NCBI GenBank assembly: GCA_903851385.1
Contig: CAINOC010000014.1
Span: forward strand, 94,658 to 158,657
DNA: 64,000 bases
Source: an uncultured Chlorobiaceae bacterium
Lineage (GTDB): Bacteria > Bacteroidota > Chlorobiia > Chlorobiales > Chlorobiaceae
Reading direction: 5' to 3'
Shown here: positions 26,993 through 36,074 of the stretch, piece by piece
Position numbering within the stretch: position 1 is the stretch's first letter
How the letters are laid out: the number at the start of each line of letters is the position of its first letter
The notes under the pieces: model-generated
What the model saw: only the letters and a program-made list of their open reading frames with translations
The model's database searches: none
What the model was told of the DNA's origin: nothing
Position numbers and translations under genes: made by a program

Positions 26993-28084
26993 TTATGATA
27001 GTTCCTCTACCGAAGCAGCATTTGTTATGGAAACCCTTCTGGCAATCTCCTTTGATGCCCGATCAATAGCTTGCGCTGGGGCAGAATCAGGATTTCCAAG
27101 CACATAAGGCGTTCCGTTATCGCCACCTTCCCTTACACCTCTGTCAATAGGGATTGCTCCCAGGAAGTCAAACCCATGGGTTTTGGCAAATATTTCTCCT
27201 CCATGGTGCCCGAAAATATAATCTTTTGTTCCATCCGGAAGTTCATAATAACTCATGTTTTCCACAAGCCCGAGGATCGGTACGTTTACCTTCCGGAACA
27301 TGCTGACGGCTTTTGAAACATCCGCCAAGGCAACATCCTGTGGTGTTGTAACGATAACTGCACCGGTCAACGGAATAGTCTGGGCAATGGTGATCTGAAT
27401 ATCACCGGTACCCGGAGGAAAGTCGAAAATCAGGTAATCAAGTTCTTTCCACTCCACCTCAGTGATAAACTGCTTGATGGCTGTAGAAGCCATTGGGCCA
27501 CGCCAGATAAGTGCGGTATCGGGTTCAACGAGAAATCCGATCGACATAAGTTTTACGCCATACTTTTCAAGTGGAACAATATTTTTACCCGACATTTCCG
27601 GTTGTTTATTCTGCATGCCGAACATGGTTGGAATGCTAGGGCCGTAAAGGTCGGCATCAACCAGGCCGACTGTAGCGCCGGTTTTGGCAAGACTCACGGC
27701 GAGGTTAACCGCAAAAGTCGATTTACCGACTCCGCCTTTTCCTGATGCGACGGCAATAATATTTTTCACCTCTTTCAACGGACGCTCATGATTGCATTGA
27801 TGGTGTCCGCATGATGAAGTTACTTTAGAAGTCATGGTAACCTCTATACCGGCAGCCTCAGGCACATCTCTTCTGATTGCGTCAATACAGGACTGTTTGA
27901 TCTGCTCTTTCATCGGACATGCTGGAGTGGTAAGTACTACAGTAAACGATACATTATTGCCGCTGTCAATACCGATATCCTCAATCATGCAGAGAGTGAC
28001 AAGATCTTTTTTCAGGTCAGGCTCCTGAACGGAGCTCAGCGCTTCGATGATGTGCGCTTCCGTTACTTTCGACATACGATTCAT
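26993..28084 (-). CDS. mrp: Mrp/ApbC-type P-loop ATPase for Fe-S cluster transfer
   Basis: Protein of 363 residues. The N-terminal MIP18/DUF59 domain (HIIEALSSVQEPDLKKDLVT) is followed by a P-loop ATPase with GKGGVGKST at about 115-123 (deviant Walker A) and FDFPPGTGDIQITIAQ. It would carry and deliver Fe-S clusters and sits next to nfu. Oddly, the C-terminal CPxC motif that binds the bridging cluster in many Mrp/Nbp35 proteins is missing; VENMSYYELPDGTKDYIFGH has no Cys. A Cys/His-rich linker (SCGHHQCNHE, about 91-100) lies before the P-loop. The first Met (28084) and Met4 are both possible starts. Confidence 0.92.
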   Translation of the reverse strand: MNRMSKVTEAHIIEALSSVQEPDLKKDLVTLCMIEDIGIDSGNNVSFTVVLTTPACPMKEQIKQSCIDAIRRDVPEAAGIEVTMTSKVTSSCGHHQCNHERPLKEVKNIIAVASGKGGVGKSTFAVNLAVSLAKTGATVGLVDADLYGPSIPTMFGMQNKQPEMSGKNIVPLEKYGVKLMSIGFLVEPDTALIWRGPMASTAIKQFITEVEWKELDYLIFDFPPGTGDIQITIAQTIPLTGAVIVTTPQDVALADVSKAVSMFRKVNVPILGLVENMSYYELPDGTKDYIFGHHGGEIFAKTHGFDFLGAIPIDRGVREGGDNGTPYVLGNPDSAPAQAIDRASKEIARRVSITNAASVEELS

Positions 28085-28135
28085 TTATTTTGATGTTGCT
28101 GAAAAAAAAAGACGGTTTTATTTCGATCTCAGGTT

Positions 28136-29449
28136 CTATTTCTGCATAAAACGCATAGAAATCGGGACTCCTTCCAGGCTGAAATGTTCACGCAGTTTAT
28201 TTTCAAGAAACTTTCTGAAATTGTTCTGTACAAGCAGGGGGTCATTACAGAAAAAAGCAAATACCGGCCAGGCCGCATTGATTTGTGTCATGTACTTGAT
28301 TTTCAGCTCTTTACCTGTTTTTGTCGAGACATGCGTTTGTGACAGTGCCTCCTCAAGGAATTTATTAAGAACGCTGGTGGCGATTTTGCGTGACCTGTTT
28401 TGGCTGATTTCTTTGGCGGTGTCAATTGCCCGGTAAAGATTTTTTTTGGTCAGTGCTGAAATAAAGAGAACCGGAACATAAGAGAGGTTGCCCATGTTCA
28501 GTCGCAGGTTTTCCTCATAAATCTTGCTTGTTTTAGAATCCTTTTCGATCAGATCCCATTTGTTTATGAGAAGAAGCGCTCCTTTTTTCCGCTCAACAGC
28601 CATATTGATAATTTTCATATCCTGTTTTTCAATGCCCGGTGCCGCATCAAGCATCACCAGTGCAACTTCACAACGCTCAATGGCTTTTTCAGTTCTCAGC
28701 GAACTGTAATACTCTATCCCGGCATCAATTTTTGTTCGTTTTCTCAATCCGGCTGTGTCAATCAAAACGAAATCCTGCTGCTTCCGTCCGAAGCGGCTGT
28801 CGATAGCGTCCCGTGTTGTACCAGGAATATTTGAAACAATCAGGCGGTTGGAACCGAGAAGGGCATTGACGAAACTCGATTTCCCGACATTTGGTCTTCC
28901 AACCACAGCAAGCTTGATTGCAGTGTCTTCTTCACCAGCACTTTTTTCCAGCGAAGGCAGTGCCTCAAGTATGTCATCCAGCATATCGGCAACACCGCTG
29001 CCGTCTTTTGCAGATATAAAGTAAGGCTTCGTGAACCCGGTACTTATAAATGACTCGGCATCCAGGGTAAGCTGTGGGGTTTCAACCTTGTTGACCGCAA
29101 AAAAAAGCTGTTTGTGATTGAATGTCCGCTGCAGCAGCCTGGCAAGTTCAAGATCTTCATACGAAAGGCCTGCCCGTGCATCAGTCAGGAAAATGACAAT
29201 ATCTGCTTCACGGATAGCCATCATCGTCTGCTCAAGCATCGCAACGCTGATAATGTCTGCATCGGCGTTGTAGCCTCCGGTATCCATCAGCAGGAACTCT
29301 TTGCCCTGCCACTCACCTTCCGAGATGTGCCGGTCTCGTGTTACGCCGGGGGTGCTGTCGACTATGGCGCTTTTCTGGCGCAGGATTCTGTTAAACAAGG
29401 TTGACTTGCCGACGTTTGGGCGGCCAACCAGAGCAATTAAAGGCTTCAT
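28136..29449 (-). CDS. der: Ribosome-assembly GTPase Der (EngA)
   Basis: Essential GTPase with two tandem G domains that matures the 50S subunit. G1 motifs are [15 protein letters not shown] near residue 8 and [16 protein letters not shown] near 183. The DTAG/DTGG (G3) and NKxE/NKWD (G4) motifs are present in both. The KH-like C-terminal domain ends [13 protein letters not shown]. The 437 residues are standard. It is divergent from rplM; the 152-bp gap should carry both promoters. Confidence 0.96.
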   Translation of the reverse strand: MKPLIALVGRPNVGKSTLFNRILRQKSAIVDSTPGVTRDRHISEGEWQGKEFLLMDTGGYNADADIISVAMLEQTMMAIREADIVIFLTDARAGLSYEDLELARLLQRTFNHKQLFFAVNKVETPQLTLDAESFISTGFTKPYFISAKDGSGVADMLDDILEALPSLEKSAGEEDTAIKLAVVGRPNVGKSSFVNALLGSNRLIVSNIPGTTRDAIDSRFGRKQQDFVLIDTAGLRKRTKIDAGIEYYSSLRTEKAIERCEVALVMLDAAPGIEKQDMKIINMAVERKKGALLLINKWDLIEKDSKTSKIYEENLRLNMGNLSYVPVLFISALTKKNLYRAIDTAKEISQNRSRKIATSVLNKFLEEALSQTHVSTKTGKELKIKYMTQINAAWPVFAFFCNDPLLVQNNFRKFLENKLREHFSLEGVPISMRFMQK

Positions 29450-29601
29450 AAGAACAAATACAGTCTTGGTAATGAAAGTTGATCAGGACCCTCATGGAAT
29501 TCCTGATTAGATATAAGGTATAATTTGTAGAATTAAGTGGAATAATTTACATTGATGAACTTTATTTTTCGGAAAAGTCCAGTTAATCCTATAGTAACAG
29601 C

Positions 29602-30051
29602 ATGAGCAAGACGATAAGTTTCAAAACATATTCGGCAAAGCCAGCAGAAGTTGATCGCAAGTGGTATGTCATTGATGCCGATGGTCAGGTGTTGGGCAGA
29701 ATGGCTTCAGAGATTGCCAAAGTCCTGAGAGGCAAGCACAAACCACAGTTTACCCCGCATATTGATACCGGTGATTTTATTGTGGTAACCAACGCCGAAA
29801 AAGTCGCATTGACCGGCAAAAAAGAAGATCAGAAAAGCTATTTCTCTCACTCTCACTACCCTGGCGGCGTCAAGATTGATCATGTCAAGGACCTTCGGAA
29901 GAAAAGACCGGAACAGGTTATCGAAAGTGCTGTCTGGGGAATGTTGCCGCACAACAATCTCGGTCGTCAGCTTTTCAGAAAGCTCAAGGTATACGCAGGT
30001 GCAGAGCATCCTCATGCTTCGCAGTCTCCTGCTGAAATGAAAGTTAACTAA
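29602..30051 (+). CDS. rplM: Ribosomal protein L13
   Basis: 50S subunit protein of 149 residues, with the typical start [20 protein letters not shown] and the body [20 protein letters not shown] and [20 protein letters not shown]. It is followed by rpsI after 17 bp, the usual L13-S9 operon. Confidence 0.98.
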   Translation: MSKTISFKTYSAKPAEVDRKWYVIDADGQVLGRMASEIAKVLRGKHKPQFTPHIDTGDFIVVTNAEKVALTGKKEDQKSYFSHSHYPGGVKIDHVKDLRKKRPEQVIESAVWGMLPHNNLGRQLFRKLKVYAGAEHPHASQSPAEMKVN

Positions 30052-30068
30052 ACAATAAAGAATTGGGA

Positions 30069-30458
30069 ATGAAAGAGGTAATCGATACAGTTGGTCGCCG
30101 TAAAACCTCGGTGGCTCGAGCTTTTTTGACTCCGGGAAAAGGCCGGATTATTGTCAACAAGCTGCCGGTTGAAGAGTACTTTAAGGATGAATTCAAGCGT
30201 CAGCAGGCTCTGAGGCCGCTCGTGCTTACTGAAAAAGCCGAAGAGTTTGATATCAAGGTCAATGTTCAGGGTGGCGGCGTCAGCGGTCAGTCAGGAGCAG
30301 TCAGTCTTGCAATTGCCCGTGCCCTTACTGAGTTTGACGAAGCGGCTCGTGCAATCCTGAAAACCGAGAAGCTTCTCACCAGAGATCCACGTATGGTTGA
30401 ACGGAAAAAATTCGGTCGCAAAAAAGCCCGCAAACGTTTCCAGTTCTCAAAGCGTTAA
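30069..30458 (+). CDS. rpsI: Ribosomal protein S9
   Basis: 30S subunit protein of 129 residues: [20 protein letters not shown] at the start and the basic tail [17 protein letters not shown], which reaches the P-site tRNA. The start is set at the ATG at 30069 (MKEVID is the lineage-typical start); the TTG two codons upstream is not needed. It is co-transcribed with rplM. Confidence 0.97.
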   Translation: MKEVIDTVGRRKTSVARAFLTPGKGRIIVNKLPVEEYFKDEFKRQQALRPLVLTEKAEEFDIKVNVQGGGVSGQSGAVSLAIARALTEFDEAARAILKTEKLLTRDPRMVERKKFGRKKARKRFQFSKR

Positions 30459-30618
30459 TCCCTTTTGTCTCGTTTTATTGTATTTCAGAACACTACTTCG
30501 CATACCATGTCATTCTGATCACTGTTCAGATGAAGCTTTCCGGAAGTGTCCGGCCTTTTAGGCCGGATACCGGGCAGTACATACATGGTAGAGGAATAAC
30601 TAAACAAACAACACAGCA
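30459..30618 (+). promoter_or_regulatory. rpsI-rpsB spacer with a GC hairpin
   Basis: TCCGGCCT (30549-30556) and AGGCCGGA (30560-30567) pair perfectly over a TTT loop, about 50 bp before the rpsB start. No T run follows, so it is more likely part of the rpsB leader (possible S2 autoregulation) than a terminator of rpsI. This role is inferred. Confidence 0.35.
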
Positions 30619-31374
30619 ATGTCAAATTTTCAGCTAGAAGAGCTGCTTCGCGCAGGAGTCCACTTCGGTCACCTTGCACGCCGCTGGTGCCCGAAAATGA
30701 AGCCGTACATTTTCATGGAAAAGAACGGTGTTCACATTATTGATCTTCAGAAAACAGTAGTTCTTGCCGATGAGGCACTCAAGGCACTTGAGGCAATTGC
30801 CCAGACCGGCAGGGAAATCATGTTTGTCGGTACAAAAAAACAGGCGAAACACATTATTGCCGAAGAAGCCGAGCGCGCAGGCATGCCTTACGTTTGTGAA
30901 CGCTGGCTTGGAGGTATGCTTACCAATTTCCAGACCATTCGCCAGAGCATCAGGCGCATGAACTCCATCGACAGAATGGCTACCGATGGTACGTTTGATA
31001 TGATTACCAAAAAAGAGCGTCTCATGCTTGCCCGTGAAAAGGAAAAGCTCATGAGAATTCTCGGTGGTATTGCCACAATGACAAGACTTCCAGCCGCACT
31101 CTTTATTGTTGATATCAAAAAAGAGCACATCGCTATCGCGGAAGCCCGTTCACTTGGGATTCCAATTTTCGCAATGGTCGATACCAACTGCGATCCTGAG
31201 CTTGTTGATTATGTCATTCCTGCCAACGACGATGCTATCCGCTCAATCAAGCTTATGGTTACAGCCGTTGCAGATACCATCATCAATGCGCGTGCATTGA
31301 AGGTTGAACAGGAAGTGCTGGCCGAAATTGATGAAGCAGAAGAGGATGGCGGTGCAGAAGAGATCAGCGAATAA
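30619..31374 (+). CDS. rpsB: Ribosomal protein S2
   Basis: 30S protein of 251 residues: [58 protein letters not shown], and the C-terminal acidic tail [14 protein letters not shown]. It is followed by tsf 34 bp downstream, the conserved rpsB-tsf operon. Confidence 0.98.
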   Translation: MSNFQLEELLRAGVHFGHLARRWCPKMKPYIFMEKNGVHIIDLQKTVVLADEALKALEAIAQTGREIMFVGTKKQAKHIIAEEAERAGMPYVCERWLGGMLTNFQTIRQSIRRMNSIDRMATDGTFDMITKKERLMLAREKEKLMRILGGIATMTRLPAALFIVDIKKEHIAIAEARSLGIPIFAMVDTNCDPELVDYVIPANDDAIRSIKLMVTAVADTIINARALKVEQEVLAEIDEAEEDGGAEEISE

Positions 31375-31408
31375 TCAGAGTTTATAATCTAATAAGAGTG
31401 AAATTTCA

Positions 31409-32275
31409 ATGAGCCAGATTTCAGCAAAAGACGTTAAAAGTCTTCGTGATATTACAGGTGTAGGTATGATGGACTGTAAAAAAGCCCTTGATGAAACAGG
31501 TGGCGATATACAGAAAGCTATAGAGTATCTTCGCAAGAAAGGTGCAGCTCTTGCCGCAAAAAGGGCTGATAAAGAGGCAAGAGAAGGTATGATCGGCATT
31601 AAAATCGCTGCTGATCACAAAACGGGCGTTATTCTTGAACTCAACTGCGAAACCGATTTCGTTGGTCGCGGTGATGTATTTACAGGCTTTACCGGTGCGC
31701 TAGGCGACCTTGCTCTCGCAAATCGTGTAACCTCACCTGAAGAGCTTTTGAAGCTTACTCTTGGTGAAGCGTATGATGGTGAGAGTGTAGACAATGCCAT
31801 TAAGACCATGACTGGAAAACTCGGTGAGAAGATTAATCTCAAACGCCTTGTTTTTTGTGATGCTCAGGACGGACTTGTTGATGCTTATACACATCCTGGT
31901 GCCCAGCTAGGAGCAATAGTTCATATCGCTACCGATAAACCGGAAGTTGTCAGGGAACTGGCGAAAGATCTTGCCATGCAGGTGGCTGCAGCAGCCCCGA
32001 TAGTTGCTGACCGCTCAGCTGTACCGGTTGATTATATTGCATCAGAGTCTGAAATTTACAAACAGCAGGCACTGAGCCAGGGTAAGAAAGAAGAGTTTGT
32101 TGAGAAGATTGTTCAGGGCAGACTTGAAAAGTATTACCAGGAGGTAGTGCTTACCGAGCAGTCGTTTATCAAGGACAACAATATCAAAGTATCTGAAGTG
32201 CTCAATGAATTCCGAAAGAAGCATCAGGCCAAGGTTGATGTGATAGGGTTTGTTCGCTATCAGTTAGGAGAGTAA
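31409..32275 (+). CDS. tsf: Elongation factor Ts
   Basis: Guanine-exchange factor for EF-Tu, 288 residues. The N-terminal UBA-like domain ([20 protein letters not shown], then ALDETGGD) is followed by the core with [15 protein letters not shown] (TDFV contacts EF-Tu). It ends the operon before a strong terminator. Confidence 0.98.
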   Translation: MSQISAKDVKSLRDITGVGMMDCKKALDETGGDIQKAIEYLRKKGAALAAKRADKEAREGMIGIKIAADHKTGVILELNCETDFVGRGDVFTGFTGALGDLALANRVTSPEELLKLTLGEAYDGESVDNAIKTMTGKLGEKINLKRLVFCDAQDGLVDAYTHPGAQLGAIVHIATDKPEVVRELAKDLAMQVAAAAPIVADRSAVPVDYIASESEIYKQQALSQGKKEEFVEKIVQGRLEKYYQEVVLTEQSFIKDNNIKVSEVLNEFRKKHQAKVDVIGFVRYQLGE

Positions 32276-32308
32276 AAAAAAAGCCTCGTTGTTCGAGGCT
32301 TTTTTTTT
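32276..32308 (+). terminator. Strong intrinsic terminator of rpsB-tsf
   Basis: GCCTCG (32283-32288) pairs with CGAGGC (32294-32299) over TTGTT, flanked by an A run and followed by nine Ts (32300-32308). The poly-A arm also pairs with the T run, lengthening the stem. It starts directly at the tsf stop codon. Confidence 0.95.
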
Positions 32309-32362
32309 GGTAAAATTTAGTTGTGATGCTTTTTATAATCCATTATTTCGGAGAATAAGGAT

Positions 32363-33073
32363 ATGCTGCAGTATAAGCGCATCTTGCTGAAATTAAGCGG
32401 TGAAGCACTTGCCGGTCACGATGGGTACGGTATAAATATCGAAATGCTTGAACGGTATGCCGGGGAAATCAGGGAAGCTCGTGAATTAGGCGCCGAAATT
32501 GCCCTGGTGATTGGTGGCGGTAATATATTTCGCGGAGTGTCAGAGGCTGCAGCAAAGATGGACCGGGTACAGGCTGACTATATGGGTATGCTTGCAACGG
32601 TAATCAACGCTATAGCTTTTCAGGATGTTCTTGAAAGCAAAGGGGTGAATACCCGACTTCAGACTGCTATAAAAATGGAGCAGATGGCTGAACCCTTTAT
32701 CAGGCGCAGAGCTATCCGCCATCTTGAGAAGGGGAGAGTTGTTATTTTCGGTGCCGGTACTGGAAATCCTTATTTCACTACAGATACAGCTGCCGCTCTG
32801 AGGGCTATCGAGATTGAGGCTGATGTTATTGTTAAAGGTACCAGAGTCGATGGGGTCTATGATTCTGACCCTGAAAAAAATCCGGAGGCCGAGTTTTTTT
32901 CAAACATATCCTATCTGGATGTTCTTCGTAAAAATCTCAGGGTTATGGATATGACTGCAATTACCCTCTGTCGCGAAAATGCTTTGCCCATTGTAGTCAT
33001 GAACATGAATGAAAAAGGGAACTTTACAAAGCTGTTGTGCGGAGAGAAGGTTGGCTCGCTTGTCAGGGAGTGA
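32363..33073 (+). CDS. pyrH: UMP kinase
   Basis: Bacterial hexameric UMP kinase of the amino-acid-kinase fold, making UDP from UMP. The 236 residues include [61 protein letters not shown] and [20 protein letters not shown]. Length is standard. It has its own start region after the tsf terminator and converges with recX (6 bp between the stops). Confidence 0.97.
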   Translation: MLQYKRILLKLSGEALAGHDGYGINIEMLERYAGEIREARELGAEIALVIGGGNIFRGVSEAAAKMDRVQADYMGMLATVINAIAFQDVLESKGVNTRLQTAIKMEQMAEPFIRRRAIRHLEKGRVVIFGAGTGNPYFTTDTAAALRAIEIEADVIVKGTRVDGVYDSDPEKNPEAEFFSNISYLDVLRKNLRVMDMTAITLCRENALPIVVMNMNEKGNFTKLLCGEKVGSLVRE

Positions 33074-33079
33074 CACTCT

Positions 33080-33571
33080 TTAATCGATATCCTCAAAATC
33101 ACTGACGGTCGAAAATAACCGGGTTACAACGGTTTGAATATCATGCCATTCAAATCCCCGGTTATAAAGAAATACCTCAAGTTTCTTTTTTCTGACCTCA
33201 TCCGTAGCTCCTCGCAGTAATCCGATTTTCTTTTCTGCCGCCCGATAGCAATGCTCCGCACTGTCATACTCTCTGAGCAGGTCACCGATAATTGATTCCG
33301 GCACCCCTTTCTTTCTGAGCTCCATCCGTATTTTCAGTTTTCCCGACGGTTTTCTCCGTGAACGGCTTTTGATCAATTCAATACCGAACGTACGGTCATC
33401 CAGCACGCCCTGCCTGGTCAGTTTCTCAACTACAGGCTCAATACTTTCACCAGTGTATCCCTTTTTCAGGAGTTTCTGCTCAAGCTCTTTCCGGCTGTGA
33501 CTGCGCAGCCCAAGCAGTTTAAGCGCAAACCCCATAGCGCTCATCGAATTATCTTTCAGCAAAGTTGCCAC
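33080..33571 (-). CDS. recX: Regulatory protein RecX
   Basis: Modulator of RecA filaments. The 163-residue protein is built of three-helix repeats: ALKLLGLRSHSRKELEQKLL, then KKGYTGESIEPVVEKLTRQG and DRTFGIELIKSR. RecA is not in the window. It converges with pyrH. Confidence 0.88.
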   Translation of the reverse strand: MATLLKDNSMSAMGFALKLLGLRSHSRKELEQKLLKKGYTGESIEPVVEKLTRQGVLDDRTFGIELIKSRSRRKPSGKLKIRMELRKKGVPESIIGDLLREYDSAEHCYRAAEKKIGLLRGATDEVRKKKLEVFLYNRGFEWHDIQTVVTRLFSTVSDFEDID

Positions 33572-33597
33572 AACTATTCCCGTTTGTTCCAGGTCTT

Positions 33598-33640
33598 TTT
33601 ATACGTCCTATAGGCCCTATAGCTCGTATAAGTCCTATTC
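33598..33640. repeat. Short tandem degenerate CCTATA-type repeats
   Basis: Units near GTCCTATAG recur with changes: ACGTCCTATAGGCCCTATAG, then CTCGTATAAGTCCTATTC. It lies between recX and a tiny gene. It resembles other short tandem repeats in this window (58015-58060, 59481, 61694) in style but not in sequence. Confidence 0.5.
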
Positions 33641-33641
33641 T

Positions 33642-33824
33642 TCACTTCTTGATATAAGCGTTCAGCCCTATCGTCACCGGTTTGCCTTCAACCATCACAG
33701 TAGTGACAGTATTGCCGTGCGTGCTGGCCACGACAAGCGTTTTCCCTGATGAAGAAGGTGTAGGTTGTTCAAGGTCAATCTCGATACAAAGTTTTCCGTT
33801 TTTAATCTCTACATTCATTGCCAT
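33642..33824 (-). CDS. Small conserved hypothetical protein
   Basis: Protein of 60 residues: MNVEIKNGKLCIEIDLEQPT, then PSSSGKTLVVASTHGN and a C-terminal GKPVTIGLNAYIKK. It may start at Met1 or Met3. It looks like a compact beta-rich protein with no signal peptide, helix or catalytic motif that I recognise. Related tiny proteins with the same GKTLVVASTHGN segment are, to my recollection, seen in various bacteria, but the function is unknown. It is isolated, with no operon partners. Confidence 0.6.
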   Translation of the reverse strand: MAMNVEIKNGKLCIEIDLEQPTPSSSGKTLVVASTHGNTVTTVMVEGKPVTIGLNAYIKK

Positions 33825-33986
33825 GGGTCAGCTCCTTTTAGTTGATGGGTTGGATTGTCTGGTGAATATAGTGCAAAGCTCTTCCTGTTACAGATTTTTG
33901 CAGCCACTTTTTCTTTTATACCTTTGTATAGGTAATTGGTGGTTTTTTATTTTTTTGACTCACCCTGCAACACATTGACTCGTATC

Positions 33987-35087
33987 ATGTTGAAGAAAGC
34001 CTTTTTTCCTGGGAAATATATTCAAGGTGTCGGCGCTCTCAATGAGTTGCCATCCCTAATCAAGCTGTTTGGCAGCCGTGGATTGATCCTCGCGTCGCCT
34101 ACTGTGCAAAAAACAATTCTGCCGGAGTGCGGCATCGATAGTAGCGCACATTCTTTTTCTGTCGAACACTTCAACGGAGAGTGTTGTGAAAAAGAACTCT
34201 CCAGGCTCGGAGCACTCATTCGTGAGCAACACGTTGATGTTCTTGTAGGCATGGGCGGAGGAAAAACAATCGATACTGCGAAAATTGCCGCTGACCGTGC
34301 CGGTATTCCGGTCATTGTCGTTCCTACTATTGCATCGACTGATGCTCCCTGCAGCGGATGCGCGGTCTTGTATTCCGAACAGGGTACAATGGAGTCAGTC
34401 TCCTATCAAAAATCTAGTCCGGCAGCCGTTCTTGTTGATACGGAAGTTATCGTCAGGGCTCCAGTCCGTTTTCTTGTGTCAGGCATGGGTGATGCCTTGG
34501 CGACCTGGTTTGAAGCAAAGTCCTGCACTCTCACACACTCTAAAAACTCGTGCGATGGACTCAGCACCCTTACAGGACTTTCCATCGCCAGACTCTGTTA
34601 TGATACATTGCTGCAATATGGCAGTGTTGCCAAAATTACAGCCGGTCGGGGTATTATCACACCAGCTTTTGAGCATATTGTGGAGGCGAATATTCTCTTA
34701 AGCGGGGTTGGCTTTGAAAGCGGAGGTCTGGCAAGCGCCCATTCCATTCACAACGGATTCACAGTGCTGGAAGAAACACATGCATTCTATCATGGTGAAA
34801 AAGTAGCGTTTGGCCTTTTAGCCGGACTGCAACTCACTGCTGCTTCACCCGAAGAATCGAATATCGTGTTCTCTTTCTGCGAAGAAGTAGGTCTTCCCAC
34901 CACCCTTGCAGATATTGGCCTCCGAAATATTGATCGCAGCCGACTTATGCCCGTCGCAGAAAAAGCATGTCTCCCGGGCGAATGCATCCATAACGAATCA
35001 GGGGAGATAACGCCTGAAAAAGTCCTTCAGGCGATACTTGCGGCTGACGCTATCGGAGAATACCGAAAAACACAGCTGAATGTATAG
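33987..35087 (+). CDS. GldA-like iron-containing alcohol/glycerol dehydrogenase
   Basis: NAD-dependent dehydrogenase of the glycerol dehydrogenase family, 366 residues. Visible motifs: GVGALNELPSLIKLFG, GGGKTIDTAKIAADRAG (NAD site), PTIASTDAPCSGCAVLYS, and metal-binding residues in GDALATWFEAKSC, SAHSIHNGFTV and FYHGEKVAFG. The start is the ATG at 33987, which gives MLKKAFFPGKYIQGVGAL as in relatives; an in-frame ATG at 33936 adds an unsupported extension. The substrate cannot be told from sequence; diol or hydroxyketone oxidation or reduction is likely. It lies upstream of the bchV-RLP cluster. Confidence 0.85.
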   Translation: MLKKAFFPGKYIQGVGALNELPSLIKLFGSRGLILASPTVQKTILPECGIDSSAHSFSVEHFNGECCEKELSRLGALIREQHVDVLVGMGGGKTIDTAKIAADRAGIPVIVVPTIASTDAPCSGCAVLYSEQGTMESVSYQKSSPAAVLVDTEVIVRAPVRFLVSGMGDALATWFEAKSCTLTHSKNSCDGLSTLTGLSIARLCYDTLLQYGSVAKITAGRGIITPAFEHIVEANILLSGVGFESGGLASAHSIHNGFTVLEETHAFYHGEKVAFGLLAGLQLTAASPEESNIVFSFCEEVGLPTTLADIGLRNIDRSRLMPVAEKACLPGECIHNESGEITPEKVLQAILAADAIGEYRKTQLNV

Positions 35088-35261
35088 CCCGTTGTTTTTC
35101 ATTCATAGATATATTTCTATCGGCAGCCCCATTCTTCATTGCTGATCATCGATCTTTTTCTCTTCAATTTTGCTATATTCCAAGCTTTAATCGTGGCCGT
35201 GCCGGATTGGTAAAGCCAGACACTTGTAGCATATTATACTATCAGTTAAGAGTAAAAGCAC
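35088..35261 (+). promoter_or_regulatory. Region ahead of bchV/bchF
   Basis: 174 bp with no gene. It should contain the promoter of the bchV-to-SDR cluster. A short stretch at 35206-35235 resembles the D-arm of a tRNA but no cloverleaf can be completed. No strong terminator was found. Confidence 0.3.
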
Positions 35262-35735
35262 ATGCCTCGCTATACACCCGAACAGCTGATCAAACGAAAC
35301 GCCTCCATCTGGACAGATATTCAGATTATTCTTGCGCCGATACAGTTCCTGCTTTTTGTTGCCGGTGTGACTACGACTGCTCTTTATGCAAATGGCCTTT
35401 TCGTTACGAATTTTTACTGGGTCAGCATAGCCATTCTTTTCAAAACCCTCTTTTTTGCTCTTCTTTTCATAACAGGTATGTTTTTTGAAAAGGAGATTTT
35501 CAATAAATGGGTATACTCAAAAGAGTTTCTATGGGAAGATATCGGAAGTACCGTAGCATCAGTATTCCATCTTCTCTACTTTATTATGGCCTTCCTTGGC
35601 TACTCTGAACATGTGCTTATATGGGAAGCTTTTCTGGCCTATTTCACCTATGTGATCAATGCATTGCAATATCTGACCAGGATCATTCTTGAAAAACTCA
35701 ACGAGCGTAAACTTCGCATTGATGGTCAAATCTGA
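35262..35735 (+). CDS. bchV: 3-vinyl bacteriochlorophyllide hydratase (BchF/BchV family)
   Basis: Membrane enzyme that hydrates the C-3 vinyl group to hydroxyethyl in bacteriochlorophyll c/d/e synthesis. The 157 residues start [20 protein letters not shown], as in BchF, and contain [35 protein letters not shown] and [18 protein letters not shown]. Several hydrophobic helices are present. Green sulfur bacteria are known to carry two paralogues, bchF and bchV. I chose bchV because of the position beside the RuBisCO-like protein cluster, but bchF is possible. The family call is firm; the paralogue is inferred. Confidence 0.72.
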   Translation: MPRYTPEQLIKRNASIWTDIQIILAPIQFLLFVAGVTTTALYANGLFVTNFYWVSIAILFKTLFFALLFITGMFFEKEIFNKWVYSKEFLWEDIGSTVASVFHLLYFIMAFLGYSEHVLIWEAFLAYFTYVINALQYLTRIILEKLNERKLRIDGQI

Positions 35736-35774
35736 ACGTATCCTCTCTTTCGCTGTCAAGACGTTTACTCTGCT

Positions 35775-35996
35775 ATGAAATACAGTTTTAAAAGACTTTG
35801 GAATACCACTTTTCTCTTTGTAGGGCCTGCCTGGTATGTCCTTGTCTGGATGATCTGGTCTTCCGGTCAGCTTCAGACAATCAGTGATAAAATGACGTTT
35901 CTCGGGACTATTATCCCGGGGTTTCTCATTATTTACAGTGCGGGGTTTTTTATTGAAGGCTGGCATGAAAGGAAACAAAAGAAAAACCACCGCTGA
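35775..35996 (+). CDS. Small two-helix membrane protein between bchV and the aldolase
   Basis: Protein of 73 residues with two predicted membrane segments: TTFLFVGPAWYVLVWMIWS and FLGTIIPGFLIIYSAGFFI. The tail is basic (EGWHERKQKKNHR). It has no recognisable family motif. It sits 39 bp after bchV and 78 bp before the aldolase-SDR gene on the same strand, so it may belong to the cluster. A role with the pigment enzyme is a guess from position. Confidence 0.5.
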   Translation: MKYSFKRLWNTTFLFVGPAWYVLVWMIWSSGQLQTISDKMTFLGTIIPGFLIIYSAGFFIEGWHERKQKKNHR

Positions 35997-36074
35997 ACAG
36001 GGGTTTATTTTTTCGCTTGTCTTTATTTTTCAACAATACACGCCGCCGATCCGGTGTGAGACGTATGATTTCTT

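Noticed and set aside
35200..35240. A tRNA-like D-arm segment (GGATTGGTAAAGCC)
   Set aside because: The acceptor, anticodon and T arms cannot be completed, so it is not a tRNA gene.
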